Shown here piece by piece: positions 45,601-58,300 of a DNA stretch of 64,000 nt (position 1 is its first letter; each line of letters opens with the position of its first letter). The DNA is from Haematococcus lacustris. Its lineage: Eukaryota; Chlorophyta; Chlorophyceae; Chlamydomonadales; Haematococcaceae. The translations under genes and the position numbers were made by a program. Under the pieces are notes generated by a model that was not told the DNA's origin, made no database searches, and was given only the letters and a program-made list of their open reading frames with translations. The DNA lies in the NCBI GenBank assembly GCA_030144725.1, contig JASKMD010000021.1:1075768-1139767 (forward strand), read 5' to 3'.

Positions 45601-48600
45601 GGGCTGGGCACCACCACCTGCTGGCAGACCCGGGCAGCCGCAGCTCAGCGACCTCACGGCCCCAGCCCTGCCAGCCGCCCCCTCACTCCTTCCACCCCCC
45701 TCCCCTCACACTGGACCAGCCCCCCCCCCACCTGCCACCCCTCCCCCTCGTGGCGGTCTGACCAAACAAAGCAGCTCTGCCCCCCTGAATGACCAGGGCT
45801 GGGCTCAGGGCTAGGCGGCACACTGGCTCGACAGACATGAGCAGAGCAGTCCAGGCAGCCAGGGCATACAATACGCCAGGGGTGGGTGAGGGGGTGGGTG
45901 AGGGGGCGGGGTGAGGGGGCGGGTGTGAGGGGGCGGGTGTGAGGGGGCGGGTGTGAGGGGGCGGGTGTGAGGGGGGCGGGTGTGAGGGGGCGGGGTGTTG
46001 AGGGGCGGGTGTGAGGGGGGCGGGTGTGAGGGGGCGGGTGTGAGGGGGCGGGTGTGAGGGGGCGGGTGTGAGGGGGCGGGGTGTGAGGGGGCGGGTGTGA
46101 GGGGGCGGGTGTGAGGGGGCGGGTGTGAGGGGGCGGGTGTGAGGGGGCGGGTGTGAGGGGGCGGGTGTGAGGGGGCGGGTGTGAGGGGGGCGGGTGTGAG
46201 GGGGCGGGTGTGAGGGGGCGGGTTGTGAGGGGGCGGGTGTGAGGGGGGGAGGGGGCGGGTGTGAGGGGGCGGGTGTGAGGGGGCGGGGTGTGAGGGGGCG
46301 GGTGTGAGGGGGCGGGTGGGTGAGGGGGGCGGGTGTGAGGGGGGCGGGTGTGAGGGGGCGGGGTGTGAGGGGGCGGGTGTGAGGGGGCGGGTGTGAGGGG
46401 GCGGGTGTGTGAGGGGCGGGGTGTGAGGGGGCGGGTGTGAGGGGGCGGGTGTGAGGGGGCGGGTGTGAGGGGGCGGGTGTGAGGGGGCGGGTGTGAGGGG
46501 GGCGGGTGTGAGGGGGCGGGTGTGAGGGGGGCGGGTGTGAGGGGGCGGGGTGTGAGGGGGGCGGGTGTGAGGGGGCGGGTGTGAGGGGGCGGGTGTGAGG
46601 GGGCGGGTGTGAGGGGCGGAGTGTGAGGGGGCGGGTGTGAGGGGGGGCGGGTGTGAGGGGCGGGTGTGAGGGGGCGGGGTGTGAGGGGGGCGGGTGTGAG
46701 GGGGCGGGTGTGAGGGGGCGGGTGTGAGGGGGCGGGTGTGAGGGGGCGGGTGTGAGGGGGCGGGGTGTGAGGGGGGCGGGTGTGAGGGGGCGGGTGTGAG
46801 GGGGCGGGGTGTGGGGGGCGGGTGTGAGGGGGCGGGTGTGAGGGGGCGGGTGTGAGGGGGGCGGGTGTGAGGGGGCGGGTGTGAGGGGGGCGGGGTGTGA
46901 GGGGGCGGGTGTGAGGGGGCGGGTGTGAGGGGGCGGGTGTGAGGGGGCGGGTGTGAGGGGGGCGGGTGTGAGGGGGCGGGTGTGAGGGGGCGGGTGTGAG
47001 GGGGCGGGTGTGAGGGGGCGGGTGTGAGGGGGCGGGTGTGAGGGGGCGGGGTGTGAGGGGGCGGGTGTGAGGGGGGCGGGTGTGAGGGGGCGGGTGTGAG
47101 GGGGCGGGTGTGAGGGGGCGGGTGTGAGGGGGCGGGTGTGAGGGGGCGGGTGTGAGGGGGCGGGTGTGAGGGGGCGGGTGTGAGGGGCGGGTGTGAGGGG
47201 GCGGGTGTGAGGGGGCGGGGTGTTGAGGGGGGCGGGTGTGAGGGGGGCGGGTGTGAGGGGGCGGGTGTGAGGGGGCGGGGTGTGAGGGGGCGGGTGTGAG
47301 GGGGCGGGTGTGAGGGGGCGGGTGTGAGGGGGCGGGTGTGAGGGGGGGCGGGTGTGAGGGGGCGGGTGTGAGGGGGCGGGTGTGAGGGGGCGGGTGTGAG
47401 GGGGCGGGTGTGAGGGGGCGGGTGTGAGGGGGCGGGTGTGAGGGGGGGCGGGGTGTGAGGGGGCGGGTGTGAGGGGGCGGGTGTGAGGGGGCGGGTGTGA
47501 GGGGGGTGTGTGAGGGGGCGGGTGTGAGGGGGCGGGTGTGAGGGGGCGGGTGTGAGGGGGCGGGTGTGAGGGGGCGGGTGTGAGGGGGCGGGTTTGAGGG
47601 GGCGGGTGTGAGGGGGCGGGTGTGAGGGGGCGGGTGTGAGGGGGCGGGTGTGAGGGGGCGGGTGTGAGGGGGGCGGGTGTGAGGGGGCGGGTGTGAGGGG
47701 GCGGGTGTGAGGGGGCGGGGGTGTGAGGGGGCGGGTGTGAGGGGGCGGGTGTGAGGGGGGCGGGTTTGAGGGGGCGGGTGTGAGGGGGCGGGTGTGAAGG
47801 GGCGGGTGTGAGGGGGCGGGTGTGAGGGGGCGGGTGTGAGGGGGGCGGGTGTGAGGGGGGCGGGTTTGAGGGGGCGGGTGTGAGGGGGCGGGTGTGAGGG
47901 GGCGGGTTGTGAGGGGGCGGGTGTGAGGGGGCGGGTGTGAGGGGGCGGGTGTGAGGGGGCAGGTGTGAGGGGGCGGGTGTGGGGGGGCGGGGTGTGAGGG
48001 GGCGCACCTCGTCCACTGCATTGGTGTAGGGCAGCAGGTCGTGCGGCAGGCTGGCGGTCTCAAACATGGTGCGCCCAGCCGTGTACACCACACGCTCCTG
48101 GGGCAAGGACGGCAGGCCAGGGGTCAGGGGGCAGGCCAGGGGGGCAGAGGGCGGGGCAGGGTAGGGGGCAGGGGGGCAGAGCAGGGTAGAGGGCAGGGTA
48201 GGGGCGGGGCAGGCCCTACAGGCAGGGCGGAGCAGGCGTGATGGGCATAGGGGTGTGAGGGGGGGCTGGAGGCGCCTGAGGAGGGGCGGGGAGCTGCAGC
48301 CGCCACTCCCCGTGCCACGCTACCCGCCCCCACACCTCCCCCTCACATCACCTGCCCCACTCCTCTCCTCCCCTCTCCCCGCCACCTTGCCACCCCCCCC
48401 CCCCCAGGCCATCCATCAGAACTCTACGCACAGCATTTGCCTGCGTGACAGGGCGAACTTTGCCCCACGAGTTCGCTCCTTCACCCCAGAGCACATTCGT
48501 GCGTCTGGCTAGGTTCGAACCGCGACCTTGACATCTCACTAAGGGCTCAGCAGGGCCCATGGAGCGGGTGGGGGGGCCGTCCCCTTCCCTTGCCGGGTGC

Positions 48601-51439
48601 GCCCTTCATCAGCCGCACTGGACCCCCAGCACGGCTCCAGCACCGCCTACGCCCCCAGGGAGCCCCGCCCCGCCCCGCCCCCCCCCCGTGGACCCGACCT
48701 GCCCCGCTGACCTGGCCTGGCCCTGGCTGCTGCCCTGCTGACCTTGACCAGGGCGGGGGGGGCACAGCCCATCCCCCGGGGGGTCCTGCTCGCGCTGCCA
48801 GCCCAGCAGCCCGTACTTGAGCCCGTCCCCCCACCCAGTTGACTGCGGCCTCTCCAGCTCCAGCTGCAGCAGGGGGTACGCAGGGGAGGGGGGACGCAGG
48901 GGCAGGCCGTTACAGGCAGCAGGGGGCTTCAAAGCAGGGCAGGCTAGGGCCAGGGCCAGGGCCAGGGCCAGGGCCAGGGCCAGGGCCAGGGCCAGGCTAG
49001 GGCCAGGGCCAGGGCAGGGGCCACAGCCCGGCTGCCCTGCAAGCTGCTGAGCTGTGTCCATCCTGGTCAGGGCTGCCGGGTGCTCTCTGGGTGGTGCAGG
49101 GGGGTACCAGGGGGGGGCAGCAGGAGGCAGTGCCCGGGGGGAGGGGGGCAGTGCAGTGCTGGCGGGGTAAGGGCCCGGCCTACCTGGTGTGACCCGCTGT
49201 GCTGCCCGGGCGGCGCCAGTTGTTGGGGAAGGTGTGGCAGATCACGATGAGGGGGCGGTCACGGTCAGCAGCTGACAGGCGCTGCGCACAAGGTGGGGGG
49301 AAGGGGGAAGGCAGGGGGGAAGCGGGGGGCAGAAGGTAATATTCAAAATAGGCCTCCCGCCCCCGCCCCCGCCCCCGCCCCCCGCCCCCACCCTGGTGAT
49401 GGTGGGGTAGTCCTGGGCTAGCAGCAGCGCCCTCAGGCCTGGGTCCATGGACTCAACCACAGTGGCGCTCCAGCTGTCACCGGCCTGCAGCAAGAGGACA
49501 CACTCTGCCGCCCTCACACAGTCACTCCTCCCCGCCCCCCCACCTGCCCCTGCACCCATAGCCCTAGGGCCTTGGCGCTGGGCTCACAGGGCTCACACCA
49601 CACCTGGCCGTCACACTCGTCACACTCTCGTCACACACACACACACACGCATGGCAAGGAGGCAACAGCGACATTTCAGGTGGCGAGTCAGGTGCAGCCC
49701 CAGCAGCGCCCTCCCCCTCAGTCAGCAGGCCGGCTCAGTGCCACGCATGTTTGCAAGCGCTGTCAGCACTGCAGCTTCACGCTGGCCTGCTACACGCAAC
49801 GCAAGGCTGCCACACCTCCCCTTTTTACTACATGATGGTAGTGTAATCACTCCTTCCAACAGTGCCTCGGTACATACTTTGAGCCACACTCTTGACGTCA
49901 CACTCTGTGGGTCACACTCCCACCCCACCTGAGTCAGCCACAGGTCTTCAGGCGCGACCAGGCCGCTGAGCAGCAGCTGCGCCACATAGCTGATGGCCTC
50001 ACTGCCGTACCCTGCAGCCGGCTCAGGGGCCAGGCCAGGGAGGGGGGGGGGGCTGGGCAGAGGGGCACGAGGGGGGAGGAGGCAGGGGGGGAGTCATGGA
50101 GCAAGGCCTCCCGGTTGCAGCCCCCTGCCCCCCAGCAGACCAAACTAGGTCTGGCAGTCAGCAGGGGGCACGGCAGCCAATGAGTCATGGGGCGAGGGGC
50201 TGAGTGTGACAGAGAGTGACAGAGCATGACGGGTGGGGGAGGGTAAGCAAGAAGGGGGGTGGGCAAGGCAAGAGCCTCAAGGGCAGGGCCAGGACAGGGT
50301 GAGGGGGGGGCAGGCTGGTAGAGGTCAAAAAGGGGAGGGGGGTGCGTTACCGCTGCGGCTGAAGAAGGGTGCAGCCCACAGCACGGGGTAGCGCAGGCGG
50401 GCCGGGCTGACAGGCGGCCGTGAGCAGGCGCTGCTGCAGGCGCTGGCCCCCCCACACCACCTTCTTGCGCTGCTGCTGCTGCTGTACCTACTGGCAGCTG
50501 CCTCCCCCCCGCCCCCCCCTCGTGCTCAACCCCCACCCCAAGCCGTGGCCCAGGTCCGCCCCCCCTCCCCCCCCTCCCCTACCCTCCCGGGCTGACTCAG
50601 CTCCAGCATCAGCAGCAGGCGCTGCCAGGTGCCCCCACCCAGTCCAGCTGCCTGCTGCTCCTCCCCCCCCACCCTTTGTACTGTTCCCCCCCCCTCCCCC
50701 TGTCCTGGACCCCGCCACCCGGGTCCACAATGCCGCCTGCTGCCTGCCCCCCCCCTGCTGCTGCTGCTGCCCCCCAGCGCTGCATCAGCTCACCTCGCCC
50801 CACCTCTGCCTGCTGAGCCCAGGTCAGCCGCCCCCCCGCCCCCCACCTGCTCCATGCCTGCCCCCCCTGCTGCCAGGGCCGTGCAGGCGCCCCCGGGGCC
50901 CTCCACTGGTCCTGCAGCCGCTGCTGGTACTGCCACTCCAGCCCCGCCCCCAGCAGCAGCAGCAGCAGCAGGGCCAGGGCCCCCCGCACCACCAACTTGA
51001 CCCAGGGGGGGAGGGGCAGGGGCAGGGGGGGGCTGCGCACCAGGCCGCGAGCCCAGGCCCCCAGCCGCCCGGCCCGCCCCAGCAGCAGCAGCAGCCATGG
51101 GGGGCGGGAGGCCCCCACCCCTACACACCGGCCTGGCACCCCTCGGTAGGGCAAGCAGCAGCAGGGGGGGCACCAGGGCGAGTGGCCACCTGCTTGCCAA
51201 CAGCTCAGCCAGGCAGGGAAAGAGGAGGGGGGGGGGGTGCGGGGGGGGTGCGTGCCCACGTGCATGTGGAAGCTGGTGGGAAGCTGCGAGGAGGGGGGCG
51301 TGGGGCCGGGGTGGCTCAGGGGCTGGCAGGGCCCTGGGTGCTGACCCGGGGGGGAAGCCGCCGCCTGCTGCCAGAGGTCCAGGTCAGAGGAGGCGGAGGC
51401 AGGGCGGCGGATGCGTGCCCAGGCCCCGCTGCTGCTCAT
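42663..51439 (-). CDS. Type II membrane GT4-family glycosyltransferase
   Basis: The ATG at 51439 (MSSSGAWARIRRPASASSDL) leads, in the same open frame, to a membrane helix at about 50970 ([20 protein letters not shown]), as in Golgi type II enzymes. Supported exons: 50411-50351 (RYPVLWAAPFFSRSG), 50011-49929 (GYGSEAISYVAQLLLSG), 49484-49392, 49281-49184 (PLIVICHTFPNNW), 48097-48008 (GRTMFETASLPHDLL...NAVDE), 45617-45534 (VVVPSPWNAASFKGSGVKPP), about 45094-45010 (GLNVTLFNPA), about 44380-44227 (FLSVFKWEGRKGWDLLL), 43828-43775, 43678-43623 (YTHHIPDAL), 43277-43199 (MDALVIPTHGEGWGRPQIE), 43082-42964 (AMAMCLPVISTNWSGTTAFL) and 42885-42663 (stop). Phases agree from 43828 to the stop and for most others. 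GEGWGRPQIEA holds the GT4 E-x7-E motif that contacts the nucleotide sugar. Donor and acceptor sugars are unknown. Unresolved: N-terminal exons between 51439 and 50411, and one exon between 49184 and 48097. Confidence 0.8.
43316..43600. repeat. (GGGGGA)n purine array
   Basis: About 46 units of GGGGGA with a few one-base variants, in the short intron between the HHIPDAL and YPGLYSSMDAL exons. The coding strand is (TCCCCC)n. Confidence 0.95.
45200..45475. repeat. C-rich CCCCTCCTC low-complexity tract
   Basis: CCCCCTCC/CCTCCTCC pyrimidine repeat in the intron between the VVVPSPWN and GLNVTLFNP exons. On the coding strand it is purine-rich. Confidence 0.85.
45885..48003. repeat. 14-bp G-rich minisatellite, about 150 copies
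   Basis: The unit is GGGCGGGTGTGAGG with a G-run of four to seven, so units vary between 13 and 16 bp. The array fills the 2.4-kb intron between the NAVDE and VVVPSPWN exons of the glycosyltransferase gene. Long open frames through it (for example 45683-48106, minus) are products of the repeat, except for the true exon at 48008-48097. Confidence 0.96.
48945..49016. repeat. (AGGGCC)n hexamers
   Basis: About eleven AGGGCC units with one TAGGGCC interruption, in an intron of the glycosyltransferase gene. Confidence 0.9.
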
Positions 51440-52723
51440 CCCTGCGGCTCCACTGCCGCCTGCAGCCCCGCTGCTGCCTGCTGCTGTCCCTTATGGGAAA
51501 GGCTGTGGGGGTGAGGGGGTGAGGGGGTGAGGGGCAGGGTGAGGTGAGGTGGGCAGCTGTGGGTGCTAAGGCTGCTGCTGCTGAGGCTGCAAGCGTGTGC
51601 TGTTGCAGCCGTGGGTTGGATGCGGCTGGCGCCCGCCCCTACCTGCAACCCCAGGGGCCAGGCACACTCCTGCCTCCAGCTGAGTGTTGCTAGGTGCAGC
51701 AGCTGCTAGGGGCAGGTGCAAGGTGCTGCGGCAAGGGCAGGTGCAAGCTGCTAGGTGCAGCAGGCGCTGGAGATTGGCCGCGCTGTAGAGCCAGCTAGCC
51801 CAATCACCGCGGTAGAGCCACGCGTACAGCGAGGCCTGTTGAGTGCTGAATCCGACTTCGCTGACAAGCCTGATACGTCTGTTTGTCGACCAATGAGGGT
51901 CGGTCGCATGATCGGCAGCTGTTTGGATGGTTATTTTATTAAAAGTTGTTTTTGACGACCGGCAGAAATATCGTCGCAGAAATATCTCTCCCACTTCAAC
52001 ACTCCCACCAGGAGGCCTGACTACTGCGTTCAACTTTTGCTACAAAGAACTGCATCACAAACAACTGCATGGGAAGCTCTCAGTCAGTAAGACCCTGGCT
52101 GAGCATGGCAGACTGTTGCAGGCAAACATGCCTGAGACTGCATTTCCAGTCCTCAATCAATCTCAATGGGGCACTCCTTCGTTTTTGACGACCGGCAGAA
52201 ACAGTCCGTCACCAGCCGCGCAAGGTTTTTCACAAGTGCATAGCTACCGGCGCGAGCTTGCAAACCTCGCCTGGTCGCACATGACATTCAGAACCTTCAT
52301 TAGTTGTGTAGCACCCCCCGCCCCCCCCCCCCATGCCTCTGTCCGGCACATTTCGCAGGTTGCGCAAGTGGCAGAGCACCCCCGGCCACTTCCTCCTGCC
52401 CCACCTGTCCTGTCCCGCACCTCGTCCCCCTACGGCCCTGCCCCTACCCCTCGCTTCCCCCTACACCTCCTGCCCCCTCCTGCTCCCACTGGAAGCAAGG
52501 CAGGTTGTGGGGAGGCTAGCGGCACCAGGGGGGAGGGCAGCCCCTTGCTAACCAGGTGCCGGGGCAGTAGCCAGGCATATTGCCGAGCTTTACCACCCTG
52601 GCAGGCCTAGCCCAGCTTTGCATCATCGGTGGCAGACAGGCCGTCTTCCTCCAGCGGCCCCATGGCACCAACCGCCACTGGAGGGCAGCAGGGGAGGGGG
52701 AGGTGTGACGGTGCACGCTGGCG
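51440..52723. other. Upstream region of the glycosyltransferase gene
   Basis: Presumed promoter and 5' untranslated region on the minus strand near 51440-51700. GTTTTTGACGACCGGCAGAA is present twice as a direct repeat (51948 and 52180). A plus-strand frame (51927-52610) has no recognised motif and I do not call it. Confidence 0.4.
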
Positions 52724-54500
52724 TCAGGCGCCCCCAACATGGGGTTGGTAATCTTCATGCAAGTACTCGCTCAGCACTGCACCGTTTTCGACAGCGTTTG
52801 TCACATTGGCACCTGCGAATTATTGCGCATCTACTGACAAGCGGCGCTTTACCTCTTGCGAATGAGGCCATGCCGGCGCAAGCGATCGCGGATGCACCTC
52901 AGGTGCTCACCATCGATTGCATTAGTGCTGTATAGCTGCTTCAGTGATTGAACTGCGCCTGCTATCGAGCAGGAAGTACAATCAATGTTCAGCCCGCCAG
53001 GCTCACTCCGCAAGCCTTTCATTGGTGCAGACGGTGTCAAAGGACCGTCGTTGGGCAAGTTGACACTCGACATTGCTGCGAGGTGCGAATGGAAAGAGGT
53101 CTCTCTAGCCAGCCACACAGAAAAAGGGACCCCCTTTCACAAATCGGCATGTTGTGAGCTGACCACTATGACTTTCCAGACTTTCGAGTGTCAACTTTGT
53201 TCCTAACCCAACGACACTGCTGTTGGAGAAGAAAGCACGTCATTTCATTGAGTAGGCTTGTAGGGAACATAACTTTGGCGTGACCTAACTTTGCCTTGCA
53301 GTGCTGACTAGCCCAACTCGGACCACCCCTGGCACCCTTCCACCCCCTCCCACCTCCACCCCCCCCCTCCCCCCTCCCTCCCCCTCCCAGCCCCAGCCCC
53401 CCCCTCCCACCCCCTCCCACCTCCCACCCCCTCCCACCCCCTCCCACCTCCCCCTCCCCCCTCCCCCCTCCCACCCCCTCCCACCTCCCCCTCCCCCTCC
53501 CCCCCCCCCCCCCTCCCACCCCCTCCCACCCCAGCCACCTCCCTCCCACCCCTCCCCACCCCCCCTCCCACCCCCTCCCAGCCCCACCTCCCTCCCAGCC
53601 TCCCACCTCCCTCCCAGCTCCCAGCTCCCTCCCTCCCATCCCCCTGTCACCTCCCACCGCCCCACCCCCATACCGCCTGCCCTGCCCGGCCCCTTCCCAG
53701 CCCCCAGCCCCTGCCCTGCCCACCCCTCCTGCTGCCCCCCCCTCCCAGCCGCTGGCAGCCGCCGCCGCTCCCGCCCCTGGGCTGCCCACCCCCTCCCTCC
53801 CCCTGCCCCCCCCCTCCCACCCCTTCCCAGCCCCTCCCTGCCCCTGCCTAGCAGCTCCTGGGCTGCCCACCCCTCCTGCTGCCCCTCCCTGGCAGCAGCT
53901 GGCAGCTGGTGCTGCTGCCGCCCCTGGCATGCTCACCCCTCCATCTGAGCAGCAGGGGGCCACAGCGGAGCTGGAACACGAGCTCGACACGCAAGCGGGG
54001 GGCGGGCGGGAGGGATCGGACCCAACATGTCGAGCAAGGTAACATAGCAATGGCCTACGCACCTTGTGAGGCATTGCAGAGTGGCCAGGCCAACAGTACT
54101 GCTCACGAAGGGGTCAAGCATCGCAGCAACCTTGCATATTTCTGAGCATGGGTGGAGGGGCGCTATTACATCGGTTTGGCATGCCATGTGAACCGTTTTG
54201 ACTGCGGCGACTGTCCCTCACTATGTGCAGGTGCTCCTGGGCCACGTCGGTCGCGGCGGTCTCTCGCGGCGAGGCCCGCATGAGCAAAAAGTGCACGGAT
54301 TTGAATGGGAAGATTTGAGCCGCCACAGCACCCAGCACACTGCACCGTATTTAATGATACAAGCTGCACCGCATAGCTGAAAGAGTCCTCTATCCAAGGA
54401 TGTGCGAAACATAAATAGAAACCACGTGGCTGAGACGCGGCGTCGTTTTGATTACCAGGGGTCAGTTTCCTGTCATTTTCTGTGAGTTGGGGACACCTGA
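52724..54500. mobile_element. TIR element, family A copy 2 (1.78 kb)
   Basis: Left end TCAGGCGCCCCCAAC; right end, reverse-complemented, TCAGGTGTCCCCAAC. The flanks GCTGGCG (52717-52723) and GGTGGAG (54501-54507) agree at 5 of 7 positions, a decayed 7-bp duplication. The outer parts match 1063-1660 and 2750-3336; the pyrimidine-rich centre (53330-53930) differs in length and order of units. At 53948-54043 a frame EQQGATAELEHELDTQAGGG followed by AGCAAG|GTAAC resembles an exon end and is conserved in copy 1. Confidence 0.85.
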
Positions 54501-55348
54501 GGTGGAGTCTGGGTGCTTACCATGTTGATGGATAGCTAGCTAGCCAAGCAGTCCACCCCCCAAGTCCTCGAGGAAAGCCCAGCATTAGATAGCCCGAGCC
54601 CGAGCCTGAGTACCTGACTCACTTTCCTCACTCTACTCCAGGCACGGGGATGAGCCCCACTGATCCCCTTCATGAGGAGGCGCAGAGCAGCAAGGCAGCG
54701 GGCGCCCTGTCCCTTGGCCACTGACTGGGAGCACAAGGCGGGTGGCTACTGCTGCCGCCACAGCCCGACCTTGTCTGAAGCAAGCAAGCACGGCAACCAA
54801 CCCGCCCTCCCACACCCCGCCCTCCTACACACTCGCTGCCCCTCCCCAGCCCCCAGCCACCCCTAGCCTGCTGAGGGCAGAGAGGCAGGAGGCAGGCTGT
54901 TGCTGCATGACATCATGATGGTTACAACGAAGTTGCATGGCTAGTTTTAGACTGGGCAACGATGGTTTGGGTGTTGAGCAGGGGCGATGGCGGCAGGTAG
55001 GTTACGAGTTGATGAAGTGCAATAGGTACAAACCGGTTGCACAAGCGCGAATTCAGGTGATCCTCCGTTGCTTGCCAGTGCACTGCAGACCCTGGGCTGG
55101 AGTATGAGGGTGGAGAATCCTAAAGCAAGGACAAGGAAGCGGTTCATGGTTCAGTTGAGAACCATGTGTGCGCAGGCAGCCATGGAGCGGGTTGCCATCG
55201 TCATCATGCCCACCCTGCTTAAGGGCACGGCCAAACAAATATGACGATTATGAAGGTGCAAAACACGACTTACATTCCCCCAGCTGGAAATACGACTTGA
55301 GTTCAGGCAAGGACAGGGCAGTCGGTCTGGCTGAGGTAGGGGACTGTC
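54501..55348. other. 3' flank of the EF-hand/p25-alpha gene
   Basis: No gene seen. Presumed 3' untranslated region on the minus strand from 55348 downward. Confidence 0.45.
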
Positions 55349-58300
55349 TCATGCGCTGAGCGGGGCGTGCACCAGCACCAGCTGCTCCGCCACCTCGTTC
55401 AGGCTGAGTCGCAGCGCAGTGGCCACCAGGCGCAGTGCCTCCAGGAACAAGAGGAAGTTCAGAGCGCGCTGCGGGCCAGCAGCAGCAGCAGTGGGGGGGC
55501 TGGGTGGGGGTTCGGGCCAGGCAGGTGGGAAGCAGGCAGTCATGGAGGGGCAACCAGGGGAATGGAGAAACAAAAAAGTTCACCAGCCAATAGAGGGGGC
55601 GACGAGTCAAACCTAAGCAGCCTGAGCAGCAGCAGACGCTGCAAAGCTGAGCAGCAACGCAATCACACGGTCTAGGTCGGACCGTGTGGGGAAGACCCTG
55701 GGCCGGCCTCAGCACTGAACATCCGCGTCCATGACCAGACCACCAGCTGAGCGTGCTGCACAGCCCTCTGCCACAGCTTGAACCCGGCTGAGAGGGACCT
55801 GCCTTGTACTGCCCGTGTCTGCACAGAGCAACCTGCATCACGACGGCGGCCGCACCTGCCCCTGCTGCAGCGCGCGCCGGTAGATTCCGTCGACGGCGGC
55901 GCTGGGCAACCCGGCAGGCGGCCCCGCCTCGCTCACCAGTCGCGCATCGCGCATCCATTTCACGAAGCGGGTCTTGTCCATAGCGCTCTGCGCGGAGACA
56001 GCAGGTGAGCGAAGCGGTGCTCGCATACACCTGGTGTAGCATGCGACATGAGATACGGCTGCGCGGCTGGTGAGTACCTGTCATACTTCAGAGGCTGAGC
56101 CGGACTCAAACACAATCTCAGGGGCTGGTGCAGCTGGGGCTAGTCCTGAACATGCCAGTCTCCCAGCTGATGATATGCTGTGACATAACCTGCTGAACGC
56201 TGACAAATCGCCTTGCCTGCCCTGGCCTGCTCTGCTGCCTGCCATGCCTGCCCTGGACTGCTGCGCTTACGCTACCTCCTGCTGCCCAGGTACCTTGTCC
56301 GTGCCACCATTCCACTGGCAGTAGCGCTCAAAGCCCGCCTGCAGTCCCATACGCAGCTGCTCGCTGCCATTGAGGCGCACTGCCACACGCGCTGCGGGGT
56401 CAGTCAGCGCCTGGCAGGGCAGGGCAGGGCAGGGCAGGGCTGAATCAGGCAGGTGGAGACAGCAGGGGTCCGTTGAAGGGCAGTGGGTGGCCGGGTGGGA
56501 CAAGAGCAGGCAGGCAGCAGGAGCGGCAGTCAGGGCCAGCAGTCACCGGCAGGGCCAGCAGGCAGGGACAGCGGCAGCACGCACGTGCAGCAGGCAGGGG
56601 CAGCAAACATGGGCCGGTACAGCAGGCAGGGTCAGCAGAGAGTCTACATCTGCATGTGCCTGCTGCCATGAAGCGGGTTGCCCAACCTCCTGCCACCAGT
56701 GTTGGCGGGCACAGCAGTTGCATTTGGCTCACGGCTACTCTGGTGTGCGCCAGTACTGCTCATCAGCAGCTGACCTGCAGGCCAGTGCACGGCAGGCCCA
56801 GCTGCTGCGCAGAGCCAAAGTCTTCCAGCCCCCAGGCCTTGCGCTCCGCTGCGGTAGTCAGGTACTCCCTGCAGGGGCAGCGGCGGGACAACTGACAGCT
56901 TACGAGGTGGAGCGCAGTGGGACGTGTCGGGGGGCTGGTGCAGGTCGGGGAGGCGCGGCGGGAGGAAAGGGCGATTGACCCGGATGACGGCCACCACACC
57001 ATCACACTCACACTATCTCCGGTAGCTCTCCCTTTTCTATCGCTTCGTCGGCATCATCGGCGTCCACATCATTGTCCCCGCCTTCGTCTTTGCTTCGCCC
57101 GGGTGTGACCGCGCTGTGCGTCCGGCTCATGCGGAGGCGCAACGCTAATGCGGCTTCGCTCTGCAGTCGCTGTGGCAGGTCGGTCGGCTGAGCAGGTAGG
57201 CGAGGCAGGCCGCGCGGTCGCTCGACGAACTCTTTGAAGTCCGCCGGTGAGCCTGCGCGCCGGACCAAAGGCGTTGGCTACCTCTGTCGAGTCAGCTACC
57301 TTTGCAGCCGACAGGATGCGGGCAGGCTGCGCATATGCCCTGCCGCACCACGCTCCGCCCCACCCAGCCCAGCGCTTGCACAGGTCACACATTATACCTC
57401 ACAGCCCACCAGCAACCTTCCCAGACCTGTTGCCCTGCCCTACCCAGTCCCCAGGAGCCCAGCCGGGCCTGCCGCATCCGCTTTCTCTGACCAGACCAAT
57501 ACCTGAGCGTGCTGCACAGCCCTCTGCCACAGCTTGAACCCGGGCTGATGAGAGCAGCAGCACTGCATGCAGAGTCAGCAGCCTCCCCGCCCCCCCCCCC
57601 CCCTTCCTCCCCTGCACCCTTGCCCCAAGGGCCGTGCTCACCTGTGAAGTTCATGACAAGGAAGTCCGCCTGGCTGGGTGGCAGCAGCGCCCGGCTGCTG
57701 TGCAGCACGCGGTCCACCACCAGCTGGAAGCCGGCTTGCAGCTTCTCAGCCACCAGCATCAGGGCGAACATGAACTGGGAGTAAGTGCTGCAGGGGCCAG
57801 AAGGGGTCCAGGAGGGGGGAAGGGGGCAGGGCCAGCGAGGGGGGAGGGGTGGAGGAGACGGGAGAGGGCGAGGAGAGAGCAGCATGAGGACAGCCAGGGG
57901 GGGAGGATCAGGAGGGAGGGGAGGGGTCGGGTGACCAGGCAGGTTTGAGGTCTAAGAGGGCCCCCCCCTTCTGATGACAGGCAGCATGGTGTGGTGACGC
58001 TGAGTGAGGCAACACGGGGCAAGAGTGATGCAAGCGCAGGGTATGCCCACAGGTCAAGGCAGCTAGCCCACCATCACCACCCCTTGAGAGGGGAGAGGGC
58101 ACCTCTGCCCCCCACCAGCCGTGTCTCTTTCAATGCCTGGACACCACCACCACCACCACCACCACCACCACCACCACCACCACCACTGGCTGAGCTCCTC
58201 CCCCCTCCCTCCCCCCGCCCCCTCCTGTCCCTCCCCCCCACACTACACGGCACTGAGCTTGAACCTGCAGTGGTGCTGTGCGGCCAGTGGCCAGAGCAGG

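Noticed and set aside
45683..48106. Two long minus-strand frames (760 and 807 residues) of Pro/His/Thr repeats
   Set aside because: Products of the 14-bp G-rich minisatellite in a glycosyltransferase intron; only 48008-48097 is a real exon.
48420..48545. tRNA-like GGTTCGAACC near 48510
   Set aside because: The TTCGAAC loop lacks a pairing T-stem and no cloverleaf could be built on either strand.
51927..52610. 227-residue plus-strand frame
   Set aside because: No motif, low complexity in the second half, and no splice or homology support.
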